Part shown: positions 35,162 through 44,710 of the stretch, piece by piece
Layout of the letters: each line of letters begins with the position of its first letter
Position numbering within the stretch: the stretch's first letter is position 1
NCBI GenBank assembly: GCA_038214135.1
Contig: JBBQSD010000012.1
Span: 13,235 to 77,234, forward strand
DNA: 64,000 nucleotides
Direction of reading: 5' to 3'
Origin: JANLSE01 sp038214135
GTDB taxonomy: Bacteria; Chloroflexota; Chloroflexia; Chloroflexales; Roseiflexaceae
Made by a program: the position numbers and the translations under genes
Notes under the pieces: model-generated
The model's database searches: none
The model's input: the letters and a program-made list of their open reading frames with translations, nothing else
What the model was told of the DNA's origin: nothing

Positions 35162-37972
35162 ATGGCAGATCTCCTGCACGTGCTTGCCCTATGCGATACA
35201 ACCGAAGATTGTGACATGCTCGCCCAGGTATTACAGCAGGCCGGTTTCGATGTTGCCATGCGCTGTGCCACGACCGAGGTTGACTACCTGGCCGAACTGG
35301 CATTTCCTCCCGATCTTATTGTGGCCGATAACACGCTGCCGCTGTTCGATACACTGCGGGCAGTACAGCTCCTACGCGCCAACGATCTGGATATCCCACT
35401 GATCATGCTCACCGATGTGGCCAATGAGGCATCTGCGCTGATGTGTATCGGCCTTGGTGCTGCCGATTATCTGTTCAAGGACCGATTGGGACGCCTGCGT
35501 AGTGCGATTGAACGCGCCCTAGAACAGCACCAACTGCGTGTGCAGAAGCGCGTGGTTGAGGCGGCATTACGCGAGAGCGAGGAGCGTTTTCGGGCGATCT
35601 TTGAGTACTCACCCGATGCGGTTATTCTGATTGATCCCCATCATGCCCAGGGAGATTGGCCAATCATCGATTGTAATGTTGTCGCATGCAATATGAATGG
35701 CTATACTCGTGATGACCTGATCGGCTGCTCGATCGATATCCTTAATACGACATCAGGCAACAGCGTAGGGCGCGCTGGCTACCTCGAACGGCTGCGGCGC
35801 GAACGCACGATTCGCTATGAAACGATCCATCAGCGCAAGGATGGCAGCCTGTTTCCAGTTGAGGTCGTTTCCTCGCTCATTACTATGTCGGGCCGCGAAC
35901 TCATACTCGGGCTGGATCGGGATATCACCGAGCGCAAGCATATCCAGGATGAGCTGCGCGCTGCGGAAGCGCGCTATCGAACGCTGGTCGAACAGCTTCC
36001 CGCAATTATCTACACTGCGGAGATTAACGAACAGAGTAGCACACGCTATGTCAGCCCGCAGATCGAAACAATGCTCGGGTTTTCGCAGGAGGAATGGCTT
36101 GCTAACCCGGATCTGTGGCTTGAGCAGGTGTATCCCGATGATCGCGCACAAGTATTGGAAGCAGTAAACCGTGTGCAAACCAGCGATGCACTGGTTCCGC
36201 TGGAATATCGCACATTCACCCGTGATGGCCGCGTGCTGTGGCTGCGTGATGCAGCCCGCGTTGTTCGCGATGAGGCTGGCCAGCCGCTGTTTATGCAGGG
36301 CATCACGCTCGATATCACCGAGCAGAAGCTGGCCCAGGAGGCACTCTATGCCAGCATACGGCTCTACCGCACACTGGCCAGCAACTTTCCAAATGGCGCC
36401 GTGGTTCTGTTCGATCACGATCTGCGCTTCACCATCGCCGATGGCGCTGGGCTGGCCGATCTGGGGCTGACGCCTCAGCGACTGGAGGGCCATACATTCT
36501 GGGAGATCTATCCGCCAGAGGCGCAGCTGGTGAATGAGCCAATTTTCCGGGCAGCACTGGCTGGCACGCCAACAATCCGTGAGGTCACATCCGGTGATCT
36601 GACACTGGTGATGCACACACTACCGGTGCGCGATGAGCATGGGGCAATCACTGCTGGCATGATCATGACTCAGGATATCACTGAGCGCAAGCGCATGGAA
36701 GTGGCGCTGATCAACGAGCGGGCACAGCTCGCACAACGTGTCGATGAGCGCACTGCCGATCTGAGCCTGGCCAATGCCGAACTGGTTCGTGCTGCACAGC
36801 TCAAGGATGAATTCCTGGCGAGTATGAGCCACGAATTGCGTACGCCGCTTAATGTCATTCTCGGGCTTTCGGAATCGCTCAGCGAACAGATCTATGGGCC
36901 ATTAAATGATCGACAGATGCAGAAGCTGGCAGCCATTGAGGCCAGTGGTCGCCATTTGCTTGATTTGATCAACGATATTCTTGATCTGGCCAAGATTGGC
37001 GCAGGCATGATGGATCTGATGATCGAGCCAGTGTTGATCAACTCACTCTGTCAGGCGAGCATTCAACTGATGCAACAGGCTGCCTATACCAAGCGGCTTG
37101 CGGTGACAACACGAATTGATCCGGCAGTCGTCCAGATTCAGGGGGATATCCGCCGCCTCAAACAGATCCTGATCAATTTGCTTGCCAATGCGGTAAAGTT
37201 CACACCTGCTGGCGGAGCGATTGGGCTGGAGGTGATCGGCGATTCAGGCCAAAACCTTGTTCACTTCACCGTTTGGGATACCGGTATCGGGATTGCAGAG
37301 AATCAGCTGCCCAAGTTATTCCAGCCCTTTGTGCAACTGGATAGCCGGCTATCGCGGCAGTATGAAGGCACCGGGCTGGGTCTCGCGCTGGTGGCGCGTC
37401 TGGCAGAATTACATGGTGGTAGTGTTGCCGTGGCCAGCACACTGGGGCTCGGCAGCCGTTTCACAATCACACTGCCATGGAACATGCCAACGGTAGAACC
37501 CGATCCAATGATGCCAACACATGCGGATGCGCCTATGGCAACCCCGCCGATAGATACAAAGCCGGTGATACTGCTTGCTGAAGATAATGCAGCAACAATC
37601 ACAACACTATCCGATTATCTGATGACCTATGGCTACCAGGTGGTGATTGCGCGCAATGGCAATGAGGCGATTGCCCAGATCCACGAAACACATCCAGCCA
37701 TTGTGCTGATGGATATTCAGATGCCAGTGATGGATGGGCTCGAAGCGATCCGGCGTATCCGCGCCGATAACCGGTGGTCGCACATGCCGATCATTGCGCT
37801 AACAGCACTGGCAATGCCGGGTGATCGCGAGCAGTGCCTGGCCGCTGGTGCCGATGCGTATCTCACGAAGCCAATCAGACTGAAAGAACTTGCTGCCACG
37901 ATCAATGGCTATATCCGAAAGCAGAATAAGCTCGACAACGGCGAATTAGGAACTATTTTGATGCAAAATTAA
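35162..37972 (+). CDS. Hybrid sensor histidine kinase, REC-PAS-PAS-PAS-HisKA-HATPase-REC
   Basis: 936 residues without transmembrane helices, so cytoplasmic. An N-terminal receiver (about 1-120, LIVADNTLPL) precedes three PAS/PAC units (about 140-265, 270-390, 395-510), each ending in a DITERK or DITEQK motif. The phospho-acceptor His is in SMSHELRTPLN; ATP-binding boxes are NLLANAVKF, DTGIGI and GTGLGLALV. The C-terminal receiver has VLMDIQMPVMDG. It probably relays a redox, light or ligand signal sensed by the PAS domains. AGAGGAAA precedes the ATG. Its output partner is not evident in the window. Confidence 0.93.
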   Translation: MADLLHVLALCDTTEDCDMLAQVLQQAGFDVAMRCATTEVDYLAELAFPPDLIVADNTLPLFDTLRAVQLLRANDLDIPLIMLTDVANEASALMCIGLGAADYLFKDRLGRLRSAIERALEQHQLRVQKRVVEAALRESEERFRAIFEYSPDAVILIDPHHAQGDWPIIDCNVVACNMNGYTRDDLIGCSIDILNTTSGNSVGRAGYLERLRRERTIRYETIHQRKDGSLFPVEVVSSLITMSGRELILGLDRDITERKHIQDELRAAEARYRTLVEQLPAIIYTAEINEQSSTRYVSPQIETMLGFSQEEWLANPDLWLEQVYPDDRAQVLEAVNRVQTSDALVPLEYRTFTRDGRVLWLRDAARVVRDEAGQPLFMQGITLDITEQKLAQEALYASIRLYRTLASNFPNGAVVLFDHDLRFTIADGAGLADLGLTPQRLEGHTFWEIYPPEAQLVNEPIFRAALAGTPTIREVTSGDLTLVMHTLPVRDEHGAITAGMIMTQDITERKRMEVALINERAQLAQRVDERTADLSLANAELVRAAQLKDEFLASMSHELRTPLNVILGLSESLSEQIYGPLNDRQMQKLAAIEASGRHLLDLINDILDLAKIGAGMMDLMIEPVLINSLCQASIQLMQQAAYTKRLAVTTRIDPAVVQIQGDIRRLKQILINLLANAVKFTPAGGAIGLEVIGDSGQNLVHFTVWDTGIGIAENQLPKLFQPFVQLDSRLSRQYEGTGLGLALVARLAELHGGSVAVASTLGLGSRFTITLPWNMPTVEPDPMMPTHADAPMATPPIDTKPVILLAEDNAATITTLSDYLMTYGYQVVIARNGNEAIAQIHETHPAIVLMDIQMPVMDGLEAIRRIRADNRWSHMPIIALTALAMPGDREQCLAAGADAYLTKPIRLKELAATINGYIRKQNKLDNGELGTILMQN

Positions 37973-38055
37973 CGCTGTGTTGCAGCTATCGCTTTCTACG
38001 AGCTCTCCTACAATCACTATATTGCAAGGATGTTATATGATGAAGGAGAATTCGT

Positions 38056-38775
38056 ATGTCTAACCCACATGTATTCACACGTCGTACATTTCTTCGTATG
38101 GCTGGTCTGGCAACACTTAGCATACCATTAGGTGCTTGTACTGTTCCTGCAACTTCGCAACCCGCTCTTCCACCAGAAACACCCGTGAGTAATGGAGAAG
38201 AAGCCATAAAACGCTTGATGGAAGGTAATCAGCGCTATGCAGCCAACGCATCGATTGCAATCAACGAATCCACCAATCGTCGGAATGAAGTTGCAAAAGG
38301 CCAACAGCCATTCGCAACCATCTTCAGTTGTGTTGATTCACGGGTTCCACCGGAACTCATCTTTGATCGCGGATTGGGTGATCTGTTTGTGATTCGAACA
38401 GCAGGGCATGTGATCGACAGTGCTGTTCTTGGGAGCCTGGAATTTGGGGTTGCCGAACTGCACATCCCCTTGTTAATGGTTATGGGCCACGAGAAATGTG
38501 GTGCTGTCAAAGCAACAGTTGAGGCATTCAAGGCCAATGCAACTGCCGAAGCCGATATTCAGGCACTCGTTGATGGTATCCGCCCAGCAGTAGAACAGGT
38601 TAAGGATCAAACCGGCGATATGCTTGACAATGCAATCAAGGCAAATATAGGATTGACGGTAAGTAAGCTGAAGGGCTCACCTATTCTGAAAGAAGCAATC
38701 GAGCAGGGCAAACTCACGATTGTTGGCGCTCAATATGATCTCGATACTGGCGCAGTCACATTAATTCCTGCATAA
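38056..38775 (+). CDS. Beta-class carbonic anhydrase, exported lipoprotein
   Basis: 239 residues. The N-terminus has a Tat-like motif (TRRTFLRMAG) and a lipobox (IPLGAC, C28), so the enzyme is probably exported folded and lipid-anchored outside the membrane. Zinc ligands C92, H145 and C148 and the Asp-Arg pair D94/R96 (SCVDSRVPPE, GHEKCGAV) are all present. It interconverts CO2 and bicarbonate. AAGGAG precedes ATG 38056. It stands alone between two kinase genes. An exported beta-CA in a possible CO2-fixing phototroph relative may serve inorganic carbon supply. Confidence 0.93.
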   Translation: MSNPHVFTRRTFLRMAGLATLSIPLGACTVPATSQPALPPETPVSNGEEAIKRLMEGNQRYAANASIAINESTNRRNEVAKGQQPFATIFSCVDSRVPPELIFDRGLGDLFVIRTAGHVIDSAVLGSLEFGVAELHIPLLMVMGHEKCGAVKATVEAFKANATAEADIQALVDGIRPAVEQVKDQTGDMLDNAIKANIGLTVSKLKGSPILKEAIEQGKLTIVGAQYDLDTGAVTLIPA

Positions 38776-38879
38776 AGCATACAATATTCGTGATCTGTGC
38801 TATACATGATCGGTGCTATAGAGGAAGCGATAATCCATGACGATTATTCTCCCTCAATCAATTATCTGTACACTGTTGA

Positions 38880-39110
38880 TGCCTGGCCGCTGGTGCCGAT
38901 GAGTATTTCACAGAAGCAGCCAGCGCAGCGGATGCGAAGGCCCAACCAAATGAACTGCTTGATTACCAATGTTTTCAAAAGCATCTGAAGCTCCTCTATC
39001 AGCGACCATCATATACTAGCAGTATCGTTGTCAGTTTTAGTCAGCCTCAAGCCCAAATATACACTCTGCTGCAAAGCATCAACAGGTGGGAAAAGCTATT
39101 ATCTGCATGA
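38880..39110 (+). pseudogene. Possible receiver-domain remnant
   Basis: A startless frame of 76 codons between TGA 38877-38879 and TGA 39108-39110. Its first residues CLAAGADEYFT match the end of a receiver domain and resemble the C-terminal receiver of the hybrid kinase (CLAAGADAYLT). The rest (LLDYQCFQKHLKLL, INRWEKLL) is not recognised. Otherwise 38776-39175 holds no gene. Confidence 0.35.
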
Positions 39111-39175
39111 TCTGTGGATGAAAGAGGACATTCCCATGATAGAATGATCCACGCTCAGGAGATGTGAGGCTGTCC

Positions 39176-41356
39176 ATGCTGACTGCGCTTGATACACGTC
39201 GGTTTCAACGGATTATTACCGTATTAGTCGTGCTCCCTCTACTCGTCATGCTGCTCTTGATTGGCGGATTGCTTGCCCAAACCCAGGCGATCCTCAACGC
39301 AACCGGGTGGGTCGATCACACCGATATCGTTATTGGGCAGGCCCACCAGGTCCAAAGCCTGTTTGTTGATATGGAAACTGGCGTGCGTGGCTACTTGTTG
39401 ACGGGAGATGCTGTTTTTCTTGAGCCATACACTCGTGCGCGCAGCGCGAGCGATACAGCCATAGATGCTCTCGCACAGCTTATTCAAGATAATCGAGCGC
39501 AGGAACACCAACTCCAACTCATCCGCGTCTCTGCACTCACCTGGCATACGAATGCCAAGGAACTGCTTGCGCTGCGCGATTCGGGCGGGGCGTATCAGGC
39601 ATTTGATATCAATCTGCGCGCCAAGCAAGGGATGGATACGCTCCGTAGCCAGATGGAAACGTTTATCGCCACCGAAATAGAACTCCGTGACACACGCATT
39701 CATGCTGTTCAAAGCACAACCCAGCTGATTATCGCGAGCAGTATTGGGGTGCTGATCGTGCTTGGCGGTCTTCTGGCCGTGTTTGGTCGCCGCCAGGTGA
39801 TCAATGTCGCACGGATCTATCAGGAAGCACTCACGATTGCCACGACCCAGGCTGCGGCGCTCCAGGCTAGCGAAGAGCGCTGGCGTATCACTCTGGCAAG
39901 CTTGGGCGATGCTGTGATCGCCACTGATCCACAGGGCCGAGTGGCGTTTCTTAACGAAATGGCCGAAACACTCACCGGTTGGCCAGCAGTTGATGCGATT
40001 GGGCAGGATATTGAGACGGTCTTTCCAATCATCAATGAATATACGCGCCAGACAGTAGAGAACCCGGTTGTTCGCACCCTGCGTGAGGGCCGCATCGTTG
40101 GATTGGCGAATCATACGCTGCTGATTGCCCGTGATGGCAGCGAATATCCAATTGACGATAGTAGCGCGCCGATCCGCGATAGTAATCAGATGATCATTGG
40201 TGCTGTGCTGGTGTTTCGCAATATCCGTGAGACAAAGCAAGCAGAAGATGCATTGCGGCAAAGCGAGGAGCGCCTGCGGCTTGCGCTGCGTGGCTCCCCG
40301 ATCACCGTCTATGCACAGGATACGGATCTGCGCTATACCTGGCTGTACAACCCAGCACCAGGCTATGATGCAAACGATGCGATTGGTAAGTTCGATACCG
40401 ATATTGCTGCTCCAGAGGATGCCGCCCGTTTGATAGCGCTCAAACAGCAGGTGCTCCAAACAGCGAATGGCCTCCACGAAGAGGTTCGTGTGCGTGGGAT
40501 GGCCGGCGAACTCTATTTTGATATGACGATTGAGCCGCTGCGTGATGCATCTGGTGCTGTTATTGGCGTGACAGGTGCAGCCCACGATATCACGGCCCAC
40601 AAACAGGCAGAAGAAGAACGCAAGCAACTACTCATTCGTGAACAAGCGGCCCGCGCCGAAGCACAAGAGGCAGTCCGAATGCGTGATATGTTCTTCTCAG
40701 TTGCTTCGCATGAACTCAAAACACCACTGACATCACTGCAGGGTAATATCCACCTGATCCAACGGCGCATCGCCCGCGATGGTATCCTTACTGAACGTGA
40801 CCAACGGGCGTTTGCGGTGGTTGGTGCACAGGCACAGCGCCTGAACCGGATGATCGATGCTCTGCTGGATGTGACTCGCCTGGAAACGGGGCAACTGAGC
40901 CTCGCCTCCACAACGCTCGATCTCCGTGTACTTGTGTACCAGGCTGTTTCAGAAATTGAACCAAATCTTACGAATCATACGATCATCTACACGGCACCCG
41001 AACAAGCACTGATGATTATGGGCGATGCGCTACGCCTCGAACAGGTGCTGCAAAACCTGATTCAGAACGCAGTGAAGTATAGCCCGAATGGCGGCTTGGT
41101 CAATGTGTCTGTCCGGCAGGAGGATGCATATGCGTGTGTGGATGTTGTTGATCAAGGGATTGGCATTCCACAGGCGTCGCAGGCACACTTATTTACCCGC
41201 TTCTATCGGGCAAGCAATGTGGACACTCAAGAAATCAGGGGCCTGGGCATTGGTCTGTATGTGGTCAAAGAGATTGTAACGCTGCATGGCGGCACAATTA
41301 TGGTCACAAGCCAGGAAGGCGTCGGAAGCACATTTACCCTGCGCCTGCCCATATGA
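39176..41356 (+). CDS. Membrane sensor histidine kinase with CHASE3 and PAS domains
   Basis: 726 residues from ATG 39176 (GAGG six bases upstream; GTG 39164 is possible). Two transmembrane helices (ITVLVVLPLLVMLLLIGGLL and LIIASSIGVLIVLGGLL) enclose a CHASE3 sensor of about 150 residues with METGVRGYLLTGD. Two PAS domains follow, then HisKA with His in SVASHELKTPLT and HATPase boxes NLIQNAVKYS, DQGIGI and GLGIGLYVVKE. It senses an extracellular signal and phosphorylates an unknown regulator; no response-regulator gene adjoins it. The kinase core is complete. Confidence 0.92.
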   Translation: MLTALDTRRFQRIITVLVVLPLLVMLLLIGGLLAQTQAILNATGWVDHTDIVIGQAHQVQSLFVDMETGVRGYLLTGDAVFLEPYTRARSASDTAIDALAQLIQDNRAQEHQLQLIRVSALTWHTNAKELLALRDSGGAYQAFDINLRAKQGMDTLRSQMETFIATEIELRDTRIHAVQSTTQLIIASSIGVLIVLGGLLAVFGRRQVINVARIYQEALTIATTQAAALQASEERWRITLASLGDAVIATDPQGRVAFLNEMAETLTGWPAVDAIGQDIETVFPIINEYTRQTVENPVVRTLREGRIVGLANHTLLIARDGSEYPIDDSSAPIRDSNQMIIGAVLVFRNIRETKQAEDALRQSEERLRLALRGSPITVYAQDTDLRYTWLYNPAPGYDANDAIGKFDTDIAAPEDAARLIALKQQVLQTANGLHEEVRVRGMAGELYFDMTIEPLRDASGAVIGVTGAAHDITAHKQAEEERKQLLIREQAARAEAQEAVRMRDMFFSVASHELKTPLTSLQGNIHLIQRRIARDGILTERDQRAFAVVGAQAQRLNRMIDALLDVTRLETGQLSLASTTLDLRVLVYQAVSEIEPNLTNHTIIYTAPEQALMIMGDALRLEQVLQNLIQNAVKYSPNGGLVNVSVRQEDAYACVDVVDQGIGIPQASQAHLFTRFYRASNVDTQEIRGLGIGLYVVKEIVTLHGGTIMVTSQEGVGSTFTLRLPI

Positions 41357-41365
41357 TAGTGAAAG

Positions 41366-41569
41366 GTGCAAACGATGCCCATGAATGCTACGTTCAAGAG
41401 CGCGTTTGGGCATGGCGGCAATGGTGGCTCACTAGGCTATGCCGATCCTGTACGCAAACTGAGCGTTGGCTTGACCAAAAATCGTATGAACTGGCCGCAG
41501 CCGAGGAACAGCGCGGCATATATCATCACCGAAGCGATTCGGGAATATCTGGATCAGGCAAAGCCATAA
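41366..41569 (+). pseudogene. C-terminal remnant of a beta-lactamase-related serine hydrolase
   Basis: 67 codons. FGHGGNGGSLGYADPVRKLS, then VGLTKNRM and the helix IITEAIREYLDQ, match the C-terminal end of class C beta-lactamase/esterase proteins, where the third active-site box is H-x-G. The catalytic SxxK part is gone. It follows the kinase gene by 9 bases. Confidence 0.55.
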
Positions 41570-41674
41570 AACGAATCTCATGAACAATCTTCCAACGGTG
41601 TTCTGGTCAATAGCAACACTATCAGTTCGGCGGAGATCCTTGCTGGTGCGCTCAAAGAGGCTATGTTGCAGTAG
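41570..41674 (+). pseudogene. Remnant of an S41-family peptidase
   Basis: A 34-codon startless frame ending at TAG 41672-41674. GVLVNSNTISSAEILAGAL resembles the S41 active-site strand and helix (consensus V-L-V-N-x-x-S-A-S-A-S-E-I). Too short to function. The remaining bases to 41837 hold nothing I recognise. Confidence 0.45.
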
Positions 41675-41837
41675 CGTGCTTATGACGTACTTCTTGCTCC
41701 ATCCTACATAGGCATTGTTGCAGATGATCAGGATGATCACGAGAAGGGAGGTGCTATGCCAACAATGCCTTAGGAGTGTTTGAAGGTAGCTAAAATTAAA
41801 GACGCTGGTACACTTGGGCCGAAATAACCATCGGGTT

Positions 41838-41950
41838 TTGTGTTATCCTGAGCGGAAGTGCTAAACCAAAGGGTACTCCGGCCAAAGATCTGGCAGAGCG
41901 CATCAGGATGCGAGATGCTTGGCCCAAAGGGCACCCCCGCTCAGCATGAA
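41838..41950 (-). repeat. Dispersed repeat, inverted copy 1
   Basis: Read on the minus strand it carries TCATGCTGAGC, GCCCTTTGGGCC, AGCATCTCGCAT and GCCAGATC. The same phrases occur in plus orientation at 44284-44376. The two face each other about 2.4 kb apart. Confidence 0.65.
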
Positions 41951-41979
41951 ATACGTTGGTGGACTTCCGCGATTATGTA

Positions 41980-42768
41980 CTAGCTACGCAGCCCGCACTC
42001 GCGCAGAAAGGCATCGAGCCAGGTGGCATCGTCGGTCGAGAGTTCAGGCGGGGGCGGCGGCTCACGATAATCGATCTCCAGGTCGTAGCGGGCGCGGCGG
42101 TAGGCTTCATGGATGGCAGCCCCCAAATCGAGCGTGATCGGTGGATCGGGGTAGAGCAGTGGCACTGGCACTAGTTTGATCGGCTCGCGCAGCGAGAGCG
42201 GCCAGATCTCGATCATTGGGCGGCGCTGTACGCGGCTGAGGAAGATGAAATAGGGCGCAGCCGGGAGCGGGCGGGCGACCTGTGGGCGGATGCCTGCACG
42301 CAGCAGATCGATCTCGATCAAGTTGGCGGTGCTAGTGAAGATCTCCTGGCGCTTCTTCTCATAGCCGTCGGCACCATCAAGGCCAGCGCGCTTGTTGGCT
42401 GGCGAAAGCAACTCAATTGCCGTTACCAATAACTGGTCACGCACTGTGCGGATCTCGATCCGGGCATACTCGACTGGCACGGTCATGACGGCGGGCAGGG
42501 TGAGCGGCGCGACCTCGACCGCAAGCGCTGTGGAATTGCCGATCCCACTGGGCTCGCGCTCAACAATTGCCACATCGGGCACAATTCGGCGCACTGGTGT
42601 GATCTCAATGCTCTCGAAGACAGCGTAGGGCGTAATGACCGCTCGGTAGCCAGATGTGAGTTTTCCCTGGAGTTGATCACCAATACTCGAAATCAGTCGG
42701 TGATGTATGTCCGGCCATAGACTCGGTGCTTCAAGATAGGGATCCATTCCCGAAAATGGTGTTTTCAT
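41980..42768 (-). CDS. DUF4058 family protein
   Basis: 262 residues from ATG 42768, set by a strong GGAGGGAGG upstream; the frame extends further but without a ribosome site. The start PFSGMDPYLEAPSLWPDIHH is the signature of DUF4058, common in Cyanobacteria and Chloroflexota. Later RIVPDVAIVERE and VTAIELLSPANKR suggest a PD-(D/E)XK-like core, but no function is established for the family. It lies between inverted copies of a dispersed repeat. Confidence 0.88.
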   Translation of the reverse strand: MKTPFSGMDPYLEAPSLWPDIHHRLISSIGDQLQGKLTSGYRAVITPYAVFESIEITPVRRIVPDVAIVEREPSGIGNSTALAVEVAPLTLPAVMTVPVEYARIEIRTVRDQLLVTAIELLSPANKRAGLDGADGYEKKRQEIFTSTANLIEIDLLRAGIRPQVARPLPAAPYFIFLSRVQRRPMIEIWPLSLREPIKLVPVPLLYPDPPITLDLGAAIHEAYRRARYDLEIDYREPPPPPELSTDDATWLDAFLRECGLRS

Positions 42769-43047
42769 CAGCGTTGCCTCCCTCCTGCATCGTGTAGGCC
42801 ATGATAGCACAAATCGATAGTGATTCCCTGCGAGCCAGCAGCCGATCCGTGCGCACAACCGAACCGAATGAACTGGTTCTGGTAACGGAGCGCCTAGCTA
42901 CTACGGGTGCTGTTTTGTTAGCAGCGTTGGACGCGTGGATGTACGAATTGTTAGCCTGAACTCTTGTGTCGCTGCCCAACAGGCCCTATAATCAGTCAAA
43001 ACAATCAGATTTACACATAGGCCAGTAGTGGTATCGAGGATCTAATC

Positions 43048-43158
43048 GTGAAAAATAGTAATGCCTATCCCGTCATTGATTTATTTGCTGGGCCAGGGGG
43101 GCTTGGCGAAGGATTCGCGTCCATTCGCCAGTTCAAAAACTGTTATCACCGGATATGA
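43048..43158 (+). pseudogene. N-terminal stub of a C5-cytosine DNA methyltransferase
   Basis: GTG 43048 begins a 36-codon frame: YPVIDLFAGPGGLGEGF is motif I of DNA cytosine-5 methyltransferases, the SAM-binding loop. After about 30 residues the frame leaves the family and stops at TGA 43156-43158. The PC and ENV catalytic motifs and the target-recognition domain are missing. The HNH nuclease gene begins 3 bases later, so an internal deletion probably removed the methyltransferase body and left the start of its operon. Confidence 0.75.
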
Positions 43159-43161
43159 GTT

Positions 43162-43941
43162 ATGGCTCGACGTAATTGGCAAAGAGAAGAATTATTATTG
43201 GCGCTGAATTTGTATTGTCGGCTACCATTTGGACAATATCACAGTCATAACCTTGAGATAATAAAACTTGCCGGGTTTATTGGCCGGACTTCTAATGCAG
43301 TGGCGATGAAGTTATCGAATTTTGCATCGTTTGATCCATATCATCAATCGCGTGGTATCAAAGGGCTACAAAATGTTAGCCAAGCTGATCATGATATATG
43401 GAACGAATTCACCTCAAATTGGGATGATTTAGCCATCGAGAGTGAAATTATCTATGCTCAGTTATTGGGTGAAGTTGACGTAATGAAGACAACTGAATCC
43501 GCAGTCAATAACGAGACCTTGCATTTCTCTGGATCGACAGAGATCGAACGCCAAGTCAAGGTTAGGCTAGGGCAGAGTTTTTTCCGCAAAGTGATTCTTA
43601 CAAGTTATAGAAGTAAATGTTGTGTTTGCGGAATGCCTATACCGGAATTGTTAATTGCAAGCCACATTGTACCTTGGCGGGATGATGAGCACTTACGGGT
43701 AAACCCTCACAATGGGCTGTGTCTTTGTGCTCTGCATGATAAGGGGTTTGATCGCGGCTTTTTTACTTTTGGGGAGGATTATAAAATTGTGATTGGAAAA
43801 ACGATACGTCAGTACCTCCCCAATTCAGTGGTGCATAACGGATTTTCAATTTATGAAGGTCAGAGGATTACGCTCCCTGATAAATTCATTCCCGATCAGC
43901 GCTTTTTAATGATTCACCGCGCCAATTACTTTCTTGGATGA
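43162..43941 (+). CDS. HNH restriction-type endonuclease
   Basis: 259 residues, clearly richer in A+T than its neighbours, a sign of transfer. The N-terminal half is helical (ELLLALNLYCRLPFGQYH). The C-terminal half is an HNH_2-type nuclease: CCVCGMPIPELLIASHIVPW, then HNGLCLCALHDKGFDRG, with the His and Asn of the motif and zinc-type cysteines present. Such proteins are commonly encoded beside C5 methyltransferases, and here only the methyltransferase stub remains. The reading frame looks intact. Without protection an active enzyme would be toxic, so it may be inactive or guarded from elsewhere. Confidence 0.85.
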   Translation: MARRNWQREELLLALNLYCRLPFGQYHSHNLEIIKLAGFIGRTSNAVAMKLSNFASFDPYHQSRGIKGLQNVSQADHDIWNEFTSNWDDLAIESEIIYAQLLGEVDVMKTTESAVNNETLHFSGSTEIERQVKVRLGQSFFRKVILTSYRSKCCVCGMPIPELLIASHIVPWRDDEHLRVNPHNGLCLCALHDKGFDRGFFTFGEDYKIVIGKTIRQYLPNSVVHNGFSIYEGQRITLPDKFIPDQRFLMIHRANYFLG

Positions 43942-44090
43942 TTCACTTATTCAGATTTAAGCGGCTAGCGAACTTCTCTAAATTACTCACCGATCACACC
44001 AATTTATTCAAGCTTTCCAGCGACACCGTATCCTTCAAGCGCTGGCTCAGCGTCAAGACATTTGGGGAGACGTATGAATCTAAGCCCTGA
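43938..44090 (+). pseudogene. Small ORF resembling the C-terminus of a restriction/helicase subunit
   Basis: 50 codons whose ATG overlaps the HNH stop (ATGA). FSKLLTDHTNLFKLSSD, then SFKRWLSVKTFGETYE recalls C-terminal ends of type I or helicase-like restriction subunits. It could be a remnant or a coupled small gene. The identification is weak. Confidence 0.35.
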
Positions 44091-44684
44091 CCTTATAACT
44101 CTGCCCTACCCAAGATTTACCCACCATAAAACCAACTAAACTCATTGCACGATGGGATCTCCACCACAGCAGCGCTGGACGGACGCAGCGCGCTGCGCCC
44201 CGACGATCCCATCGCCGTCGCCGGATGGGCTGTTCACCATGCGATCAGTTTAGTACACAATGGCGGAAGTTTATCCAGGGTTTGTCATGCTGAACTGGGG
44301 TGCTCTTTGGGCCTAGCATCTCGCATTGTCATGCGATCCGCCAGACCCTTCGCGTTGCTCAGGGTGAGATGCAAACCATAATGTAGTTACGCGAAGCTGT
44401 ACTAGCTGTTCCCTGTTTGGCGCGAGGCATGATCGCTAACCAATGAAGGAGTACCAACCTTCCTTGCGGTTGCAGGACGCAGTGCCTGCTTGATACCATT
44501 TGGGTCTGACACCACAACCGTTTCGCCCGGTTCCTGGTATAGTTACCATACAGTGTTGTACGATAAACAATAAGACTCTGCCATTAATTGGCGTTTTCGC
44601 AAGAATGCTTACAGATTTGCTGCTATTGTGTGTTATTGAGTACCCAATTATTGGTTATACTATTACAGATTACAAAAGGATTAC
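44091..44684. other. Intergenic region with repeat copies
   Basis: No gene supported. GATGGGATC/GATCCCATC arms (about 44153-44213) enclose a GC-rich stretch. The plus-oriented copy of the 41838-41950 repeat lies at 44284-44376. Downstream, TATACT at about 44655 may be the -10 of the next gene. Confidence 0.5.
44284..44376 (+). repeat. Dispersed repeat, copy 2 (inverted relative to 41838-41950)
   Basis: TCATGCTGAAC, GCTCTTTGGGCC, AGCATCTCGCATTG, GCCAGACCCTTCGC, CTCAGGGTGAG. See 41838-41950. Confidence 0.65.
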
Positions 44685-44710
44685 AGTGAGAGTAACAAGT
44701 GAGAGTAACA
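44685..44710 (+). repeat. Two perfect tandem 13-bp repeats in a gene leader
   Basis: AGTGAGAGTAACA occurs twice without a gap, ending one base before ATG 44712. It could be an operator pair or a recent slippage duplication; it also takes the place of a normal ribosome site. Confidence 0.7.

Noticed and set aside
44145..44381. 78-codon frame downstream of the HNH gene
   Set aside because: It overlaps the inverted GATGGGATC arms and the dispersed repeat; no motif or ribosome site.
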